Positions 43,373 to 53,022 of a stretch of DNA of 61,964 nt are shown in pieces. The translations under genes and the position numbers were made by a program. Numbering within the stretch: the first letter of the stretch is position 1; every line of letters starts with the position of its first letter. This stretch comes from Bacteroidales bacterium. Lineage in GTDB: Bacteria > Bacteroidota > Bacteroidia > Bacteroidales > JAFGUD01. The stretch lies in the NCBI GenBank assembly GCA_016938685.1, contig JAFGUD010000365.1, positions 1 to 61,964 of the forward strand, read 5' to 3'. The notes beneath the pieces are model-generated. The model was not told where the DNA came from. It saw only the letters and a program-made list of their open reading frames with translations, and made no database searches.

Positions 43373-46141
43373 TCACAAAACCAGATAGTTACATAAGAAA
43401 TTATTATTACCAACTATTAGGCTAAAATCTTTATTTGAATTAAGAAGCCCTACTGAAAAGATTGAATTACCTTGTACAGGAAAATTATTAGTAATAGTAC
43501 CGTCTGTATTAATAAGATAAACATTATTTTCAGCAGGAATAACAACACCTATTTTTTTGTTATCATTTGAAAAATTTAGAATAATTGGTCTGTTTGAAAT
43601 GGTGTTTTTGAAAGTGTAAGAAAATAATTTTTCTCCGTTTGAATTAAAGACAAAAATAGTTTTGTCATCGGAAATTATATAGTCTAACAAATCATCATTA
43701 TTAAGATCTTCAGCAACAAATTGGTGGTTATTGGAGACAGATACACTTGGAATTGTTTCTACTGTTCCATTTAAGTTTATAAAAAGAACTTTTCCGGAAG
43801 CATCAGTGGTTATAAATCCTGCTTTTCTATCACCAACTTCTTTTTGAAAATAAAACACAGCGTTATTAGGCACCGGAAAACTAGTGCTAATGTTAACTCT
43901 GATTTCGCCTTTTCGGTTCATTATGTAAGGCTTTGTTTTATCTGCAAAGACAATATAGTCTTTTCCATTGTAGCTAAAGAATTCTACTTTGGACGTAATT
44001 TCTGATTCCGTTTTTGGTTTTATCCATCCTTCAACTTCTTTTCCTGCATTATCGAATAGATAAATAGTGTTGTCTGTGCATGGAACAAATATTCTGTATT
44101 TATTATTTCCTTCATAATCGGCTATACTTAATCCAATTTTTGTACTTTGAGGTAATTCAACCGGAAAATTTTCTATAAGTTCTCCGTTTCGATCAATTGC
44201 AATAATATGATTTGCTGTCGAAAAAATAAGCTGATATTTTGAATTGTTGTATAAATCAACCATGTTTACATCTCCAACTATTTGTTCTGTTAACTGTTTT
44301 TTCCACAATACAGAGCCGTTTTTGTCTAACAAGTAGATAATATTGTCTTTGTCTTGGAGGAAAATTTCTTTTTCGTAGGTATAATGATTTATAAAAAAGA
44401 AAGGTTTAGTCGCAACATTGTTTTTTAGTTCTGTTTCCCAGGCACTTAGTCCCTTGGTTGTCAGTTCTTGGTTGTATTTTATGTTAATGTGGGTTTGAAA
44501 CAGATTTTGTTTTTCATAAGAAAACTGTATACAAAAATGTTGGATTTTGTTAAAGAAAAATAGATTCTTTTTGTAGATGTCTTGGTATTTTTCATCGATT
44601 CCTGAAATATGTCTGAAAGAATTAAAATAGCTGTTCGAATAATATAAAATATTTGATTTGTCAGGGATATTGTTTAAAAACTTTTTAAAATCTTCGTCGT
44701 AATTTAGAGTTTTTTTTCTGTAAACATCATTAATAAATAGTTTTGCATTATCAGCAGAATTTGTGAATATTATATAATTGTCTAAAAAGAAATAGTATTC
44801 TTGGTCAGTTAGATAAGAAAGTTCACCAAAAAGTATTTTTACAAAATTACCAATTGGGAGTTTATAAATAGTGTGTTTTGTATTGTTGTCTATTTCAAAA
44901 TCTAATTGAAAACTAGTTTCAAGATTATTTGCAGTTTTGTGTTTTTCAGTGATACTATTTAGAAAGGTTTTAAAATTTTCTGCGTTATTTGTTTCTATAA
45001 TTGTAAAATGTGCAACTTCATCAATTGAATTATTAAAATTAACATTTACAAAAGCAATTGAGTTATTAATTAGTTGTAAAACAACAGATTGTATGTCAAC
45101 TTTATAGTCGCTATTGAATTTTTCTGTTATTTCTTTGTAGGTTCCGGCAAGATTTTTCGAGTTAACAAATTTTTCGTAGTTACTGTAAAATTTCGCTACG
45201 TCATCGAAACCAAAAAAAGTAAATTCAGCAGTTTTAGAAGGAATAATATATGTAAGTTTTAATTTTTGAGGTTCTATATTGTTGAAAATTTGCAAATAAA
45301 AATCGGGAGAAGAAGCAGCGTAAGAATAACCGGTTAAAGAAAAATAATCTTGTTTATAGTTAATATCAAAGGCTGCCCAGTTTGCAAAATTTTGTAGATT
45401 TTTTAATTTTTTAGCAAAAACAGGAGAAAAATATCTAGAATAAGATTGTCCAAAATTTGAGTAGTTAACAAATATATGATTTGTGTTTTTTGTTAGAGTT
45501 TGTGCTATTTGGCTAAAACCGATATCAAGAGAAATAGGGTTATTGCTGGATTTTTGTCTAATTGCATTCTCTATTATTAGTTCAGATCTACTTAAAATAA
45601 GTACATTTTCAATAATCGAGCAGAAAAAAACGACATTATTACCAGAAAGAGTGTATAAATTGGAGCCATTATATTCTTTACTTACTTTTATTGTATCGTT
45701 ATTTTGAGTGAGATTAAAGAGTTCGGAAATAATTTCTTTTTGTTCTTTTTTGTTATCTAGTTTAATAGAAAAAAGGAAAACTGTTTCATTAGTTCCAATT
45801 AGATGAGATGAAATTAATACTTTTCTGTTTTTTAGAAATTTCTGAAAAAAATCAGATTTAGCGATAATTGAGTCTAGTTCTGAAAGTTGGTTTTTAAAGG
45901 TCTTGAGTTGATCAAATTTTGTAAGTTCTTGCCAAATAATACTTTCAGTGTTTAGTTTCTGATTTAGGTTTACAATATTTTTTACTTCAAAAATATAAGC
46001 AGCATTGATTGGGACAGCTTCTATAGCATCTGCAATTACTGCTTTTTCTTTTTTTTGGATAGAAATATATCCGATTACAATAAATAAAGTTATTGCAATT
46101 AGTACAACACCTATTATTCTTGTGGTTTTAACTTTTGCCAT
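43373..46141 (-). CDS. Membrane-anchored DUF3352-like protein with C-terminal propeller
   Basis: A single helix at residues 9-28 anchors this 922-residue protein. Residues about 30-500 resemble DUF3352 (AVPINAAYIFEVKNIVNL near the start, then FIEKFVNSKNL-type regions). From about 584 the sequence turns into repeated beta blades such as HIIAIDRNGELIENFPVELP and TIYLFDNAGKEV, a beta-propeller of the PQQ/WD type. It is probably periplasmic. I know of no function for the combination. It starts ten bases after the small TM gene, likely the same transcript. Confidence 0.75.
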   Translation of the reverse strand: MAKVKTTRIIGVVLIAITLFIVIGYISIQKKEKAVIADAIEAVPINAAYIFEVKNIVNLNQKLNTESIIWQELTKFDQLKTFKNQLSELDSIIAKSDFFQKFLKNRKVLISSHLIGTNETVFLFSIKLDNKKEQKEIISELFNLTQNNDTIKVSKEYNGSNLYTLSGNNVVFFCSIIENVLILSRSELIIENAIRQKSSNNPISLDIGFSQIAQTLTKNTNHIFVNYSNFGQSYSRYFSPVFAKKLKNLQNFANWAAFDINYKQDYFSLTGYSYAASSPDFYLQIFNNIEPQKLKLTYIIPSKTAEFTFFGFDDVAKFYSNYEKFVNSKNLAGTYKEITEKFNSDYKVDIQSVVLQLINNSIAFVNVNFNNSIDEVAHFTIIETNNAENFKTFLNSITEKHKTANNLETSFQLDFEIDNNTKHTIYKLPIGNFVKILFGELSYLTDQEYYFFLDNYIIFTNSADNAKLFINDVYRKKTLNYDEDFKKFLNNIPDKSNILYYSNSYFNSFRHISGIDEKYQDIYKKNLFFFNKIQHFCIQFSYEKQNLFQTHINIKYNQELTTKGLSAWETELKNNVATKPFFFINHYTYEKEIFLQDKDNIIYLLDKNGSVLWKKQLTEQIVGDVNMVDLYNNSKYQLIFSTANHIIAIDRNGELIENFPVELPQSTKIGLSIADYEGNNKYRIFVPCTDNTIYLFDNAGKEVEGWIKPKTESEITSKVEFFSYNGKDYIVFADKTKPYIMNRKGEIRVNISTSFPVPNNAVFYFQKEVGDRKAGFITTDASGKVLFINLNGTVETIPSVSVSNNHQFVAEDLNNDDLLDYIISDDKTIFVFNSNGEKLFSYTFKNTISNRPIILNFSNDNKKIGVVIPAENNVYLINTDGTITNNFPVQGNSIFSVGLLNSNKDFSLIVGNNNFLCNYLVL

Positions 46142-46150
46142 TTGTGAGTA

Positions 46151-46405
46151 TTATTCGGTTTTTTTGGAAGACGTTGGTTTATCGTTTATTTCTTCATAAT
46201 CGGAGAATCCATGTTCATTTTTAGGATTTTTTTTCTCAATTATAACTTTTTTTTGATTCTTAGGGTTTTTATTTGTTTCAATGCCCATTGTTTTATTAAA
46301 AAGTAACTGAACTAATTTTACCAGAACCTTAGGAAAGAACCAAACAAGAATAGCAATAGAGAGAAAGATAAATCCGATTAAGAATAATATAATTTTAAAA
46401 ATCAT
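46151..46405 (-). CDS. Small single-TM protein of unknown function
   Basis: The 84-residue protein has one hydrophobic helix at the N-terminus (MIFKIILFLIGFIFLSIAILVWF) and a charged tail of about 45 residues rich in Lys, Asn and Glu. It is directly upstream of the DUF3352 gene on the same strand, with nine bases between them, and looks like a membrane-tethering partner. I recognise no family. Confidence 0.55.
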   Translation of the reverse strand: MIFKIILFLIGFIFLSIAILVWFFPKVLVKLVQLLFNKTMGIETNKNPKNQKKVIIEKKNPKNEHGFSDYEEINDKPTSSKKTE

Positions 46406-46452
46406 AAACTGGTAAGTTTGATAAATTTAGATAAAATCCTCACAGTAAAAAT

Positions 46453-46482
46453 TATTAGCCCCGACAAATGTCGAGGCTAATA
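46453..46482 (-). terminator. Terminator after SPOR lipoprotein gene
   Basis: TATTAGCC-C-CGAC (46453-46465) pairs with GTCG-A-GGCTAATA (46470-46482), a 12-bp stem with one mismatch and loop AAAT. Its minus-strand continuation is T-rich. It follows the SPOR gene stop by 14 bases. Confidence 0.8.
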
Positions 46483-46496
46483 TATAGATGATATAA

Positions 46497-47003
46497 TTAT
46501 CTGTATAGAAGCCAGAAAGAAGGGTCTTTATATTTAGATCTTAATGCTTTAAGTTCGTTTCTAGCTGAAGTTTCATCGTTGAAACTAGCAACAGAAACTC
46601 TATTATATGAGCCAAATTTTGGTAAAACCTCAGCAGCATATCCTTGTTTTTTGAAATATTCTTTTCTTTGTTGAGCATTTTCTTCTTTTTTGTAACTGCC
46701 AACAACAATATAAAAGTTTTTTGATTGGTCTCCAAGGTCATCATTTGTTGCAGGAACAGGATTTCCTTGTTCGTCTTCTACCATAACATTATCGTTAACA
46801 ACCGGGTTGTTTGCTATTATTTCGATCTTGGTAGAGTCTTGCAGGTTTTCGTTTTGATCGTTGTTAACAGTAAATTCTTCGTAACCAGGATAAAGAGTTG
46901 TGTCGGCGTTGTTTTGATTATTTGTGTTGTTATCATCATTGTCTTTGCAACCCAATGTGAATATTAAACTGATAACCAATAGAATAGAAAGTAGTTTTTT
47001 CAT
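46497..47003 (-). CDS. SPOR domain lipoprotein
   Basis: The 168-residue protein has a lipobox signal peptide (MKKLLSILLVISLIFTLGC, Cys 19), an Asn- and Asp-rich linker (NDDNNTNNQNN) to about residue 90, and a C-terminal SPOR domain (NFYIVVGSYKKEENAQQRKEY through SVASFNDETSARNELKAL). SPOR domains bind denuded peptidoglycan at septa, so the protein should sit in the periplasm at division sites. No division gene is adjacent. Confidence 0.88.
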   Translation of the reverse strand: MKKLLSILLVISLIFTLGCKDNDDNNTNNQNNADTTLYPGYEEFTVNNDQNENLQDSTKIEIIANNPVVNDNVMVEDEQGNPVPATNDDLGDQSKNFYIVVGSYKKEENAQQRKEYFKKQGYAAEVLPKFGSYNRVSVASFNDETSARNELKALRSKYKDPSFWLLYR

Positions 47004-47155
47004 TTTATTAAGTTTTAAAATTATTTACGGATAGTTTATTAAAATTATTTGTAATGCAAAGTTAACAGATATAAAAATTATTACAAAAATATTTTTATTG
47101 TATAATTAATTTTTGAGAAAGAGTAATTAAAAAAGAAATTGATTGTATAACAAGT

Positions 47156-50100
47156 TTAGTCTATTTTATTTTCAAACGAAAGAGGTTTAAATCCAATTAC
47201 TAATACGTCATCAACTTGTTCAGCTTCTCCTTTCCAATCTGTGAATGCTTCTAATAGTTTTTGTTTTTGCAAATTTAGTGGTAGTTTATGAATCGAAAGC
47301 ATAAGTAGCCTAAATCTTCTGAATTTGAATTTTTTCTCAGTTTTTCCTCCAAATTGGTCGGTGTATCCATCAGAAAATAGATATATTACATCATCTTCTC
47401 TAATTTTCATGCTAAAAGGAGTAAATGGATTTAAGTCGAAGTCGTTTCCAACTGATTTTCTGTCTCCTTTTAATTGAATAATGCTGTCATCTCTGAGTAT
47501 ATACGCAGGATTGTATGCGCCTGCGTATTTTAATTGTTTTCTCCTTTTGTCAATTATGCACATTGTCATGTCCATGCCATCTTTTAGGTGCTTTTTGTCT
47601 AAATCTTTTTTAAGCGTAGAAATTATTTCCTTGTTCATGATATTAAGGAAGATAGCAGGATCAGTAATGCCATCATTTACAATGCTTTCTAGTAAATTGA
47701 TACCAATAATAGACATAAATGCACCTGGTATTCCATGTCCTGTACAATCTACAGCGGCAATAAAAATATTGTCGTTTTTTTCTGTAAACCAATAAAAGTC
47801 ACCACTAACAATGTCTTTTGGCAGGAAAAAAATAAAACTATCAGGTAAATATCTGTTAAAAGTTTCAGGAGGAGGAAGAATTGCTTCAATTATTTTTTTT
47901 GCATAATTAATACTGTCTGTTGTACTTTTATTCTTTTCTTGAAGTAATTTTCTCTGATAATTTAGTTGCTCGAGAACAATATTTTTATCTTGAAGGATTT
48001 CATTTTCTTTTTTAACATTTTTGTAGACATACAGAAAAGAGAATGTGACAATGCTTAAAAAAATCATTATATAAATAATATAAGCTATAGTTGTTCTCCA
48101 ATAAGGAGGTGTAATTCTAAAATGAATTTTAGTAGCAGTGCTGTTCCATATACCTTGACTATTGCTTCCTTTAATTAAAAGGGTGTATGTTCCTGCTGAT
48201 ATTCCTGTTAAATTGATGAAGTGACCTGTTTGTTCGTTAGACCAATTATCGTTAAGTCCATCAATTTTATATTTGAATTTATTACTTGTAGGAAAAGTGT
48301 ATTCAGGTACTGCAAAAAATATAGTTAAAATATCTTTGTATGTGAAGTTGTAAATTTTGTTTGAATCAGGAAAGTCAATTACCTCTTTCTTTTGATTGAA
48401 ACCTTGCTTTTCTATTTTAGTAATTAATACTTTGGGAGCAATAATTACTTTATTTGTATCAAGAAAATTACACCAACTAATACCATTGATGCTTCCAAAA
48501 AAGAAATTATTATTGTCATCAACAAACGTTGAGCCTACGTTACATTCCAAACTAGCAAGTCCGTCTTTTAAATCGTAAGTTTCAAAAGAATAATTACTTG
48601 AGTTAAATTTCACTACGCCGTAATTACTTGTTAACCAGATGTTTTTACTGAGTCCTTTTTCAATATTATAGAAAAAATCGTTTTTAAACCCAAAATTTAT
48701 AGAGGTGAAATTTTTGAAAGTTTCTTTGTTAATATTCATTTTGGTTAAACCGCTGGCAGTAGAAATCCATAGTGTGTTTTTACTTGTTTTTTCAATATCT
48801 AAAATAAAAACACTAGGTAAGCCATCTTTTTTTGTCCAATGTCTGAATGTTTCTGTTTTTTTATCGAATAGATTAAGACCATTGTATGTTGCAATCCAAA
48901 TTTTATTATGATCTAATAACAAAGACATTACTGTGTTAGAGCTTATCGTATTAGGATCAGCTTCATTATAAGCAAAGGTTTTAAAGCTGTTATTGTGAAA
49001 TTTAATAAGCCCATTTTGAGTCGAAATCCAAAATACTCCTTCTCTGTCTTTTTTTATATTTGAAACTCTTGTCGTGAATACAAAATTAGTATTGTGGATG
49101 TTTAAAAAATCGAAAATATTTACGATTTCAAATGTTTCTTTGTCGGCAATAAATATTCCGTTGTCTGTTCCAAGCCAAAGTTTATTATCTATTTCTGAAA
49201 TACAGTAGACTGTGACTTCTTGAATAGAGTCGTTGTATATTAAATCGTCATAAAAGACAATAGAATTAGTTTTTTTGTCAATTACATATATTCCGTTACT
49301 CCCGGTCCATATATTATTTTTATCTGCATAAATGCTAAAAATTGTTTTGTCGGCTAATCTTGGAAAATCAGTAAAAGTAGAAAACTTGGGTTTATGCATT
49401 GTGATTTTGTATAGACCGCTACCAATTGTTCCGCACCAGATATTACCGGATAGATCTTTCAAAATTACGGTTACCTGATCCTTTATTGAGCTAATTAGAG
49501 GATTCTCAAATTCGCAAATTTGTTCGTTTTTGAATGTTTTTAATCCATTTTTGGTGCCAATCCAAAAAATAGTATCAGTTATTAAAACATCGTTTATTGT
49601 GTTTTCTCTAATGTTTTCTTTTATGTTATTGTAAAAATAAGAACTAAATCTTCCTGAGCTTTTAATGAATTTATTTAATCCGAAAAAAGTCCCAATCCAA
49701 ACATTTGATTCATTGTCAATTAACAAGTCTCTAATTCTTTGACTACTTAGGCAATTGCTTCCATTATCGTGTATTCTATAAAATTGTTTAGGTTTTGGGT
49801 AAAAAATATTAACTCCGTCTTTAGTTGCAAGCCATATATTGTTTTCTTTGTCGGCTATTAAATCTAAGGAATTGTATATGTATCTGTTTGTTGTTGAATC
49901 CGATACGAAAAAATTATGTTCAAAAACGTTTTCATCGATAAATTTATCAAGAGATTTTTCAGTTAGTGCCCAAATTGTATTTTCATGGTATAAAACTTGT
50001 AAAACGTCATTATCAGAGATCGAATTAGGATTTTGTTGGTTATGTTTGTAATGCTTGTATGTATTTTTGTTTCTATTCCATATTGTTATTCCTGCTCTTG

Positions 50101-50398
50101 TTGCAATAATTAAGTTTCCTTTATCATCTTCTGTGATGTCGTTTATATAGTTGTTGGACAGAGAGTTAGAGTCCTCCGGATTGTATTTAAAAATAGTGAA
50201 ATCATAACCGTCATATTCGTTTAATCCATCTTGTGTTCCAAACCACAGTATACCATCAGAAGATTGGAATGCGCAAGTGATAGAACTTTGTGAAAGCCCG
50301 TCTTTTATAGAAAAATTTTCCAAGTTAGAAGGGCATTGAGCATTAGCTGTCGATATAACACCCAAAAAGATTAGTATATTTGTAATCCAAATTTTCAA
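47156..50398 (-). CDS. Propeller sensor / SpoIIE-type PP2C phosphatase
   Basis: The 1080-residue protein starts with a signal peptide, followed by Reg_prop propeller blades (repeats like GLNEYDGYDFTIFKYNPED and IWFGTKNGLK) to about 660, a Y_Y_Y domain (about 680-760, ending GSNSQGIWN) and a helix at about 768-793. The cytoplasmic C-terminus is SpoIIE PP2C: VSGDFYWF (about 864), AVDCTGHGIPGAFMS (about 884) and FSDGYTDQ (about 1009). It probably senses an extracellular ligand and dephosphorylates a STAS or SiaC partner. Its TTG start immediately follows the UbiD stop codon. Confidence 0.9.
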   Translation of the reverse strand: MKIWITNILIFLGVISTANAQCPSNLENFSIKDGLSQSSITCAFQSSDGILWFGTQDGLNEYDGYDFTIFKYNPEDSNSLSNNYINDITEDDKGNLIIATRAGITIWNRNKNTYKHYKHNQQNPNSISDNDVLQVLYHENTIWALTEKSLDKFIDENVFEHNFFVSDSTTNRYIYNSLDLIADKENNIWLATKDGVNIFYPKPKQFYRIHDNGSNCLSSQRIRDLLIDNESNVWIGTFFGLNKFIKSSGRFSSYFYNNIKENIRENTINDVLITDTIFWIGTKNGLKTFKNEQICEFENPLISSIKDQVTVILKDLSGNIWCGTIGSGLYKITMHKPKFSTFTDFPRLADKTIFSIYADKNNIWTGSNGIYVIDKKTNSIVFYDDLIYNDSIQEVTVYCISEIDNKLWLGTDNGIFIADKETFEIVNIFDFLNIHNTNFVFTTRVSNIKKDREGVFWISTQNGLIKFHNNSFKTFAYNEADPNTISSNTVMSLLLDHNKIWIATYNGLNLFDKKTETFRHWTKKDGLPSVFILDIEKTSKNTLWISTASGLTKMNINKETFKNFTSINFGFKNDFFYNIEKGLSKNIWLTSNYGVVKFNSSNYSFETYDLKDGLASLECNVGSTFVDDNNNFFFGSINGISWCNFLDTNKVIIAPKVLITKIEKQGFNQKKEVIDFPDSNKIYNFTYKDILTIFFAVPEYTFPTSNKFKYKIDGLNDNWSNEQTGHFINLTGISAGTYTLLIKGSNSQGIWNSTATKIHFRITPPYWRTTIAYIIYIMIFLSIVTFSFLYVYKNVKKENEILQDKNIVLEQLNYQRKLLQEKNKSTTDSINYAKKIIEAILPPPETFNRYLPDSFIFFLPKDIVSGDFYWFTEKNDNIFIAAVDCTGHGIPGAFMSIIGINLLESIVNDGITDPAIFLNIMNKEIISTLKKDLDKKHLKDGMDMTMCIIDKRRKQLKYAGAYNPAYILRDDSIIQLKGDRKSVGNDFDLNPFTPFSMKIREDDVIYLFSDGYTDQFGGKTEKKFKFRRFRLLMLSIHKLPLNLQKQKLLEAFTDWKGEAEQVDDVLVIGFKPLSFENKID

Positions 50399-52249
50399 TT
50401 ATAATTTTTTAAATTTTATTGACGGGGAATTTATAAATTTCCCAATATTGTATTCATTCCAATTTTCATCAACTTTTTGAATTGTTTCTTTATTCATTAC
50501 AATTATTTCAGGCCATTCTCTTTCAAAACTATCTATTGTTTGACTTTTAGTAGTTGAATCGATAATTAATAAATTATTGCCAAAAATATTGCTTTTCAGA
50601 ACACGAACATCTCTTTTTGGCGCAATATTATTTCCGGTTAACCAAGCAACTGTATATAAGTCTTTTAAATCAGTAGTTTTATCAAGAAAAAATAAAATTT
50701 TAAAATCTGATAAATTGTTTTTTTCAATTATTTTTTTAGCAAGTACCTCAATTTTTTCTTTTTTATCTATTGCAAATAGTAATATTGGAATTTGTTTTTC
50801 TAATAATGAATGAAGTTCATTTATTTCCTTAAAATTATTTTTCAACATGCTTAGGTCAAGGTCAACTGTTTTCTGAGTAGAGCTGTTATTTGGCTCTTTA
50901 ATAGAAAAATCGAAACCTATTTTAGAGCCTATTGTAAATTTTTCAGAAGCGTGATCAAGAACGTCCATAGGTCCTTTTGTGAAGTAAATATCTTCCTCGG
51001 GGTTGAAATTTTTTAGTGTTTTTCTTGTAAATTCTTCATAATTAGTAATATCCAGACTCAAGTCATCTGTAACAAACATACATTTATTTAATGACATTTG
51101 ACCGGAACCCCAAAGAGAATTCATAATCTTAAGGGCTTGTCCTTCGTATACTGATTTTATTTTTAATATTGTATAATTATGAGCAACACCGGCTTCCGGA
51201 AGGTTCATGTCTACAACTTCAGGTCCTACTGATTTTTGAATTATTGGTAAAAAAATTCTTTCTGTTGCTTTTGCTAAGTATGCATCTTCCTGAGGAGGAA
51301 TTCCAACTATAGTAGCAGGGTAAATTGCGTCTTTTTTATGAGTAATACAGGTAACATGAAATCTTGGGTAGTAGTCGGCTAACGAGTAAAATCCTGTATG
51401 ATCTCCAAAAGGGCCTTCCCATATCAATTCTTCGGTAGGGTCAACGTATCCTTCTATTATAATATCTGCATCTGCCGGAACTTCAATATCCTGAGTAATA
51501 CATTTCACAAGTTTTACTTTTTTCTTTCTTATGAAGCCGGCTAAAAGATATTCATCAATATTATCGGGTAAAGGCGCAGTTGCACAATAGGTGTATACAG
51601 GATCTCCACCAAGAGCAACAGCAATAGGGATTTTTTTGTTTATTTCTTTGTATTCGGCATAATGTCTTGCTCCAACCTTATGTTTATGCCAATGCATACC
51701 TGTTAATTTTTCATCGAAAATTTGCATACGGTACATTCCCACATTTCTGATTCCTGTTTTAGGGTCTTTTGTGTGCACAATAGGAAGAGTAATAAATCTA
51801 CCGCCATCATTTGGCCAGCATTTTAGAACAGGTAAAATATTGAGATTTGGATTTTTGTGGATTATTTCCTGGCATTGCCCTGTCTTAACTTTTTGAGGCA
51901 TTATTGATGCCAATTGTTTCAGGGATCCTAGCGAAGAAAGTTTATCTGAAAGACTGTTTTTAGCAGAAGTCAGGTCTTTGACAATATCTTCGATTTCAAC
52001 AGCTAAATCATCAAGGCTGTTTTTTCCCAGCGCCATTGCCATTCTTTTATCAGAGCCGAAAGCATTTGTCAGAACAGAGAAATTTGTGCCTGTGTTTTCG
52101 AAGAGTAAAGCTTTTCCTCCATTAGGTGTTTTTGAAATTCTATCAGTAATTTCAGATATTTCCAACTCAGGATCAACTAATGTTTTTATTCTTATTAGTT
52201 CTCCTTTGTGTTCTAATTTTGTTACAAATTCAGATAAACTTTTATACAT
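50399..52249 (-). CDS. UbiD family prenylated-FMN decarboxylase
   Basis: The 616-residue enzyme has the UbiD fold with SEITDRISKTPNGGKALLFENTG at the N-terminus, TYCATAPLPDNIDEYLLAGFI, and the GPFGDHTGFYSL block, which carries the conserved active-site Glu/Arg region. Members remove carboxyl groups from aromatic or unsaturated acids; in Bacteroidota a menaquinone-related role is common. UbiX, which makes the prenylated FMN, is not here. The gene ends exactly where the SpoIIE-phosphatase TTG start begins (TAATTG), so the two are translationally coupled. Confidence 0.9.
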   Translation of the reverse strand: MYKSLSEFVTKLEHKGELIRIKTLVDPELEISEITDRISKTPNGGKALLFENTGTNFSVLTNAFGSDKRMAMALGKNSLDDLAVEIEDIVKDLTSAKNSLSDKLSSLGSLKQLASIMPQKVKTGQCQEIIHKNPNLNILPVLKCWPNDGGRFITLPIVHTKDPKTGIRNVGMYRMQIFDEKLTGMHWHKHKVGARHYAEYKEINKKIPIAVALGGDPVYTYCATAPLPDNIDEYLLAGFIRKKKVKLVKCITQDIEVPADADIIIEGYVDPTEELIWEGPFGDHTGFYSLADYYPRFHVTCITHKKDAIYPATIVGIPPQEDAYLAKATERIFLPIIQKSVGPEVVDMNLPEAGVAHNYTILKIKSVYEGQALKIMNSLWGSGQMSLNKCMFVTDDLSLDITNYEEFTRKTLKNFNPEEDIYFTKGPMDVLDHASEKFTIGSKIGFDFSIKEPNNSSTQKTVDLDLSMLKNNFKEINELHSLLEKQIPILLFAIDKKEKIEVLAKKIIEKNNLSDFKILFFLDKTTDLKDLYTVAWLTGNNIAPKRDVRVLKSNIFGNNLLIIDSTTKSQTIDSFEREWPEIIVMNKETIQKVDENWNEYNIGKFINSPSIKFKKL

Positions 52250-52262
52250 GGGGTAAATATAT

Positions 52263-52294
52263 AAAAATCACTCGTATTACAAGTGATTTTTTTT
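52263..52294. terminator. Terminator after siaC-like gene
   Basis: AAAAATCACT (52263-52272) and AGTGATTTTT (52282-52291) form a 10-bp stem with a nine-base loop and A/T flanks on both sides. It lies between the SiaC-like stop and the UbiD start, so UbiD and SpoIIE probably have their own promoter. Confidence 0.8.
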
Positions 52295-52342
52295 AAAAGT
52301 AAATAAACGATAGATATAAAATGTTTATGTGCGGTAGAATTT

Positions 52343-52741
52343 TTATAAATCAAAATCATCATCGTCGTCTTCTTCGACGGGAATCATATTTATTGGTATA
52401 TCAACAAGGTCTCGAATAACTTCTCCGTATTCAAGTACGTCTTCGTCTTCGTAATACCAGTTAATAGAGCAATCGTTACCTTTTTCAAACAATTTTTTAA
52501 GTTGTTTTGTAATAGTTATAAGCCATTTTGAGCAACTTGTATTGAAGTATTCAAATTTAAAATTAACAGTAGTTTTTTCTGCCGGAGTTTCTAAATATTC
52601 TATAATCCATTCAACTATAGGCATGAAAAATTTTTCAGAGTCTTCTATTAATGACCGTCCTTCAAATTCTATTAAACCGGTAGTATTCTCTAAAATTACA
52701 GCTGGAGATTTGTCAGTAGGCTCGATTACTAGTTTTTCCAT
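52343..52741 (-). CDS. SiaC-like (DUF1987) regulatory phosphoprotein
   Basis: This 132-residue protein belongs to DUF1987, the SiaC family: LVIEPTDKSPAVILENTTGLIEFEGRSLIEDSEKFFMPIVEWIIEYL, followed by KFEYFNTSCSKWLI. The C-terminal tail is highly acidic (EEDDDDDFDL). In Pseudomonas, SiaC is phosphorylated by SiaB and dephosphorylated by the PP2C SiaA, and unphosphorylated SiaC activates the diguanylate cyclase SiaD. Here a SpoIIE phosphatase gene lies 1.9 kb away, but no SiaB- or SiaD-like gene is present. The Thr-Ser of FNTSCS is the likely phosphorylation region. Confidence 0.85.
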   Translation of the reverse strand: MEKLVIEPTDKSPAVILENTTGLIEFEGRSLIEDSEKFFMPIVEWIIEYLETPAEKTTVNFKFEYFNTSCSKWLITITKQLKKLFEKGNDCSINWYYEDEDVLEYGEVIRDLVDIPINMIPVEEDDDDDFDL

Positions 52742-53022
52742 TATGTTTTTAGTTTTGATAAATTTTTGCTAAATTACAAAAAAAACTTTTTTAAACAAAC
52801 GTTTTATTTTGAATTATTCTTCAAAAAACATTCCAAAAAAATTCTTTTTGCTGATTAATAGCATCTTATAGATTAAATTCAAATATTGGAATTTGTTTTT
52901 TTCAATTTAATTAGTGTTTATTGCAACAATTGATTTTTAAATTTGTTATTTAGTTGAACAATTCTTTAATAATAATAAGGAAATTAACTAATTTTGAAAA
53001 ATATTTTGATTTTAAAGGTAAT

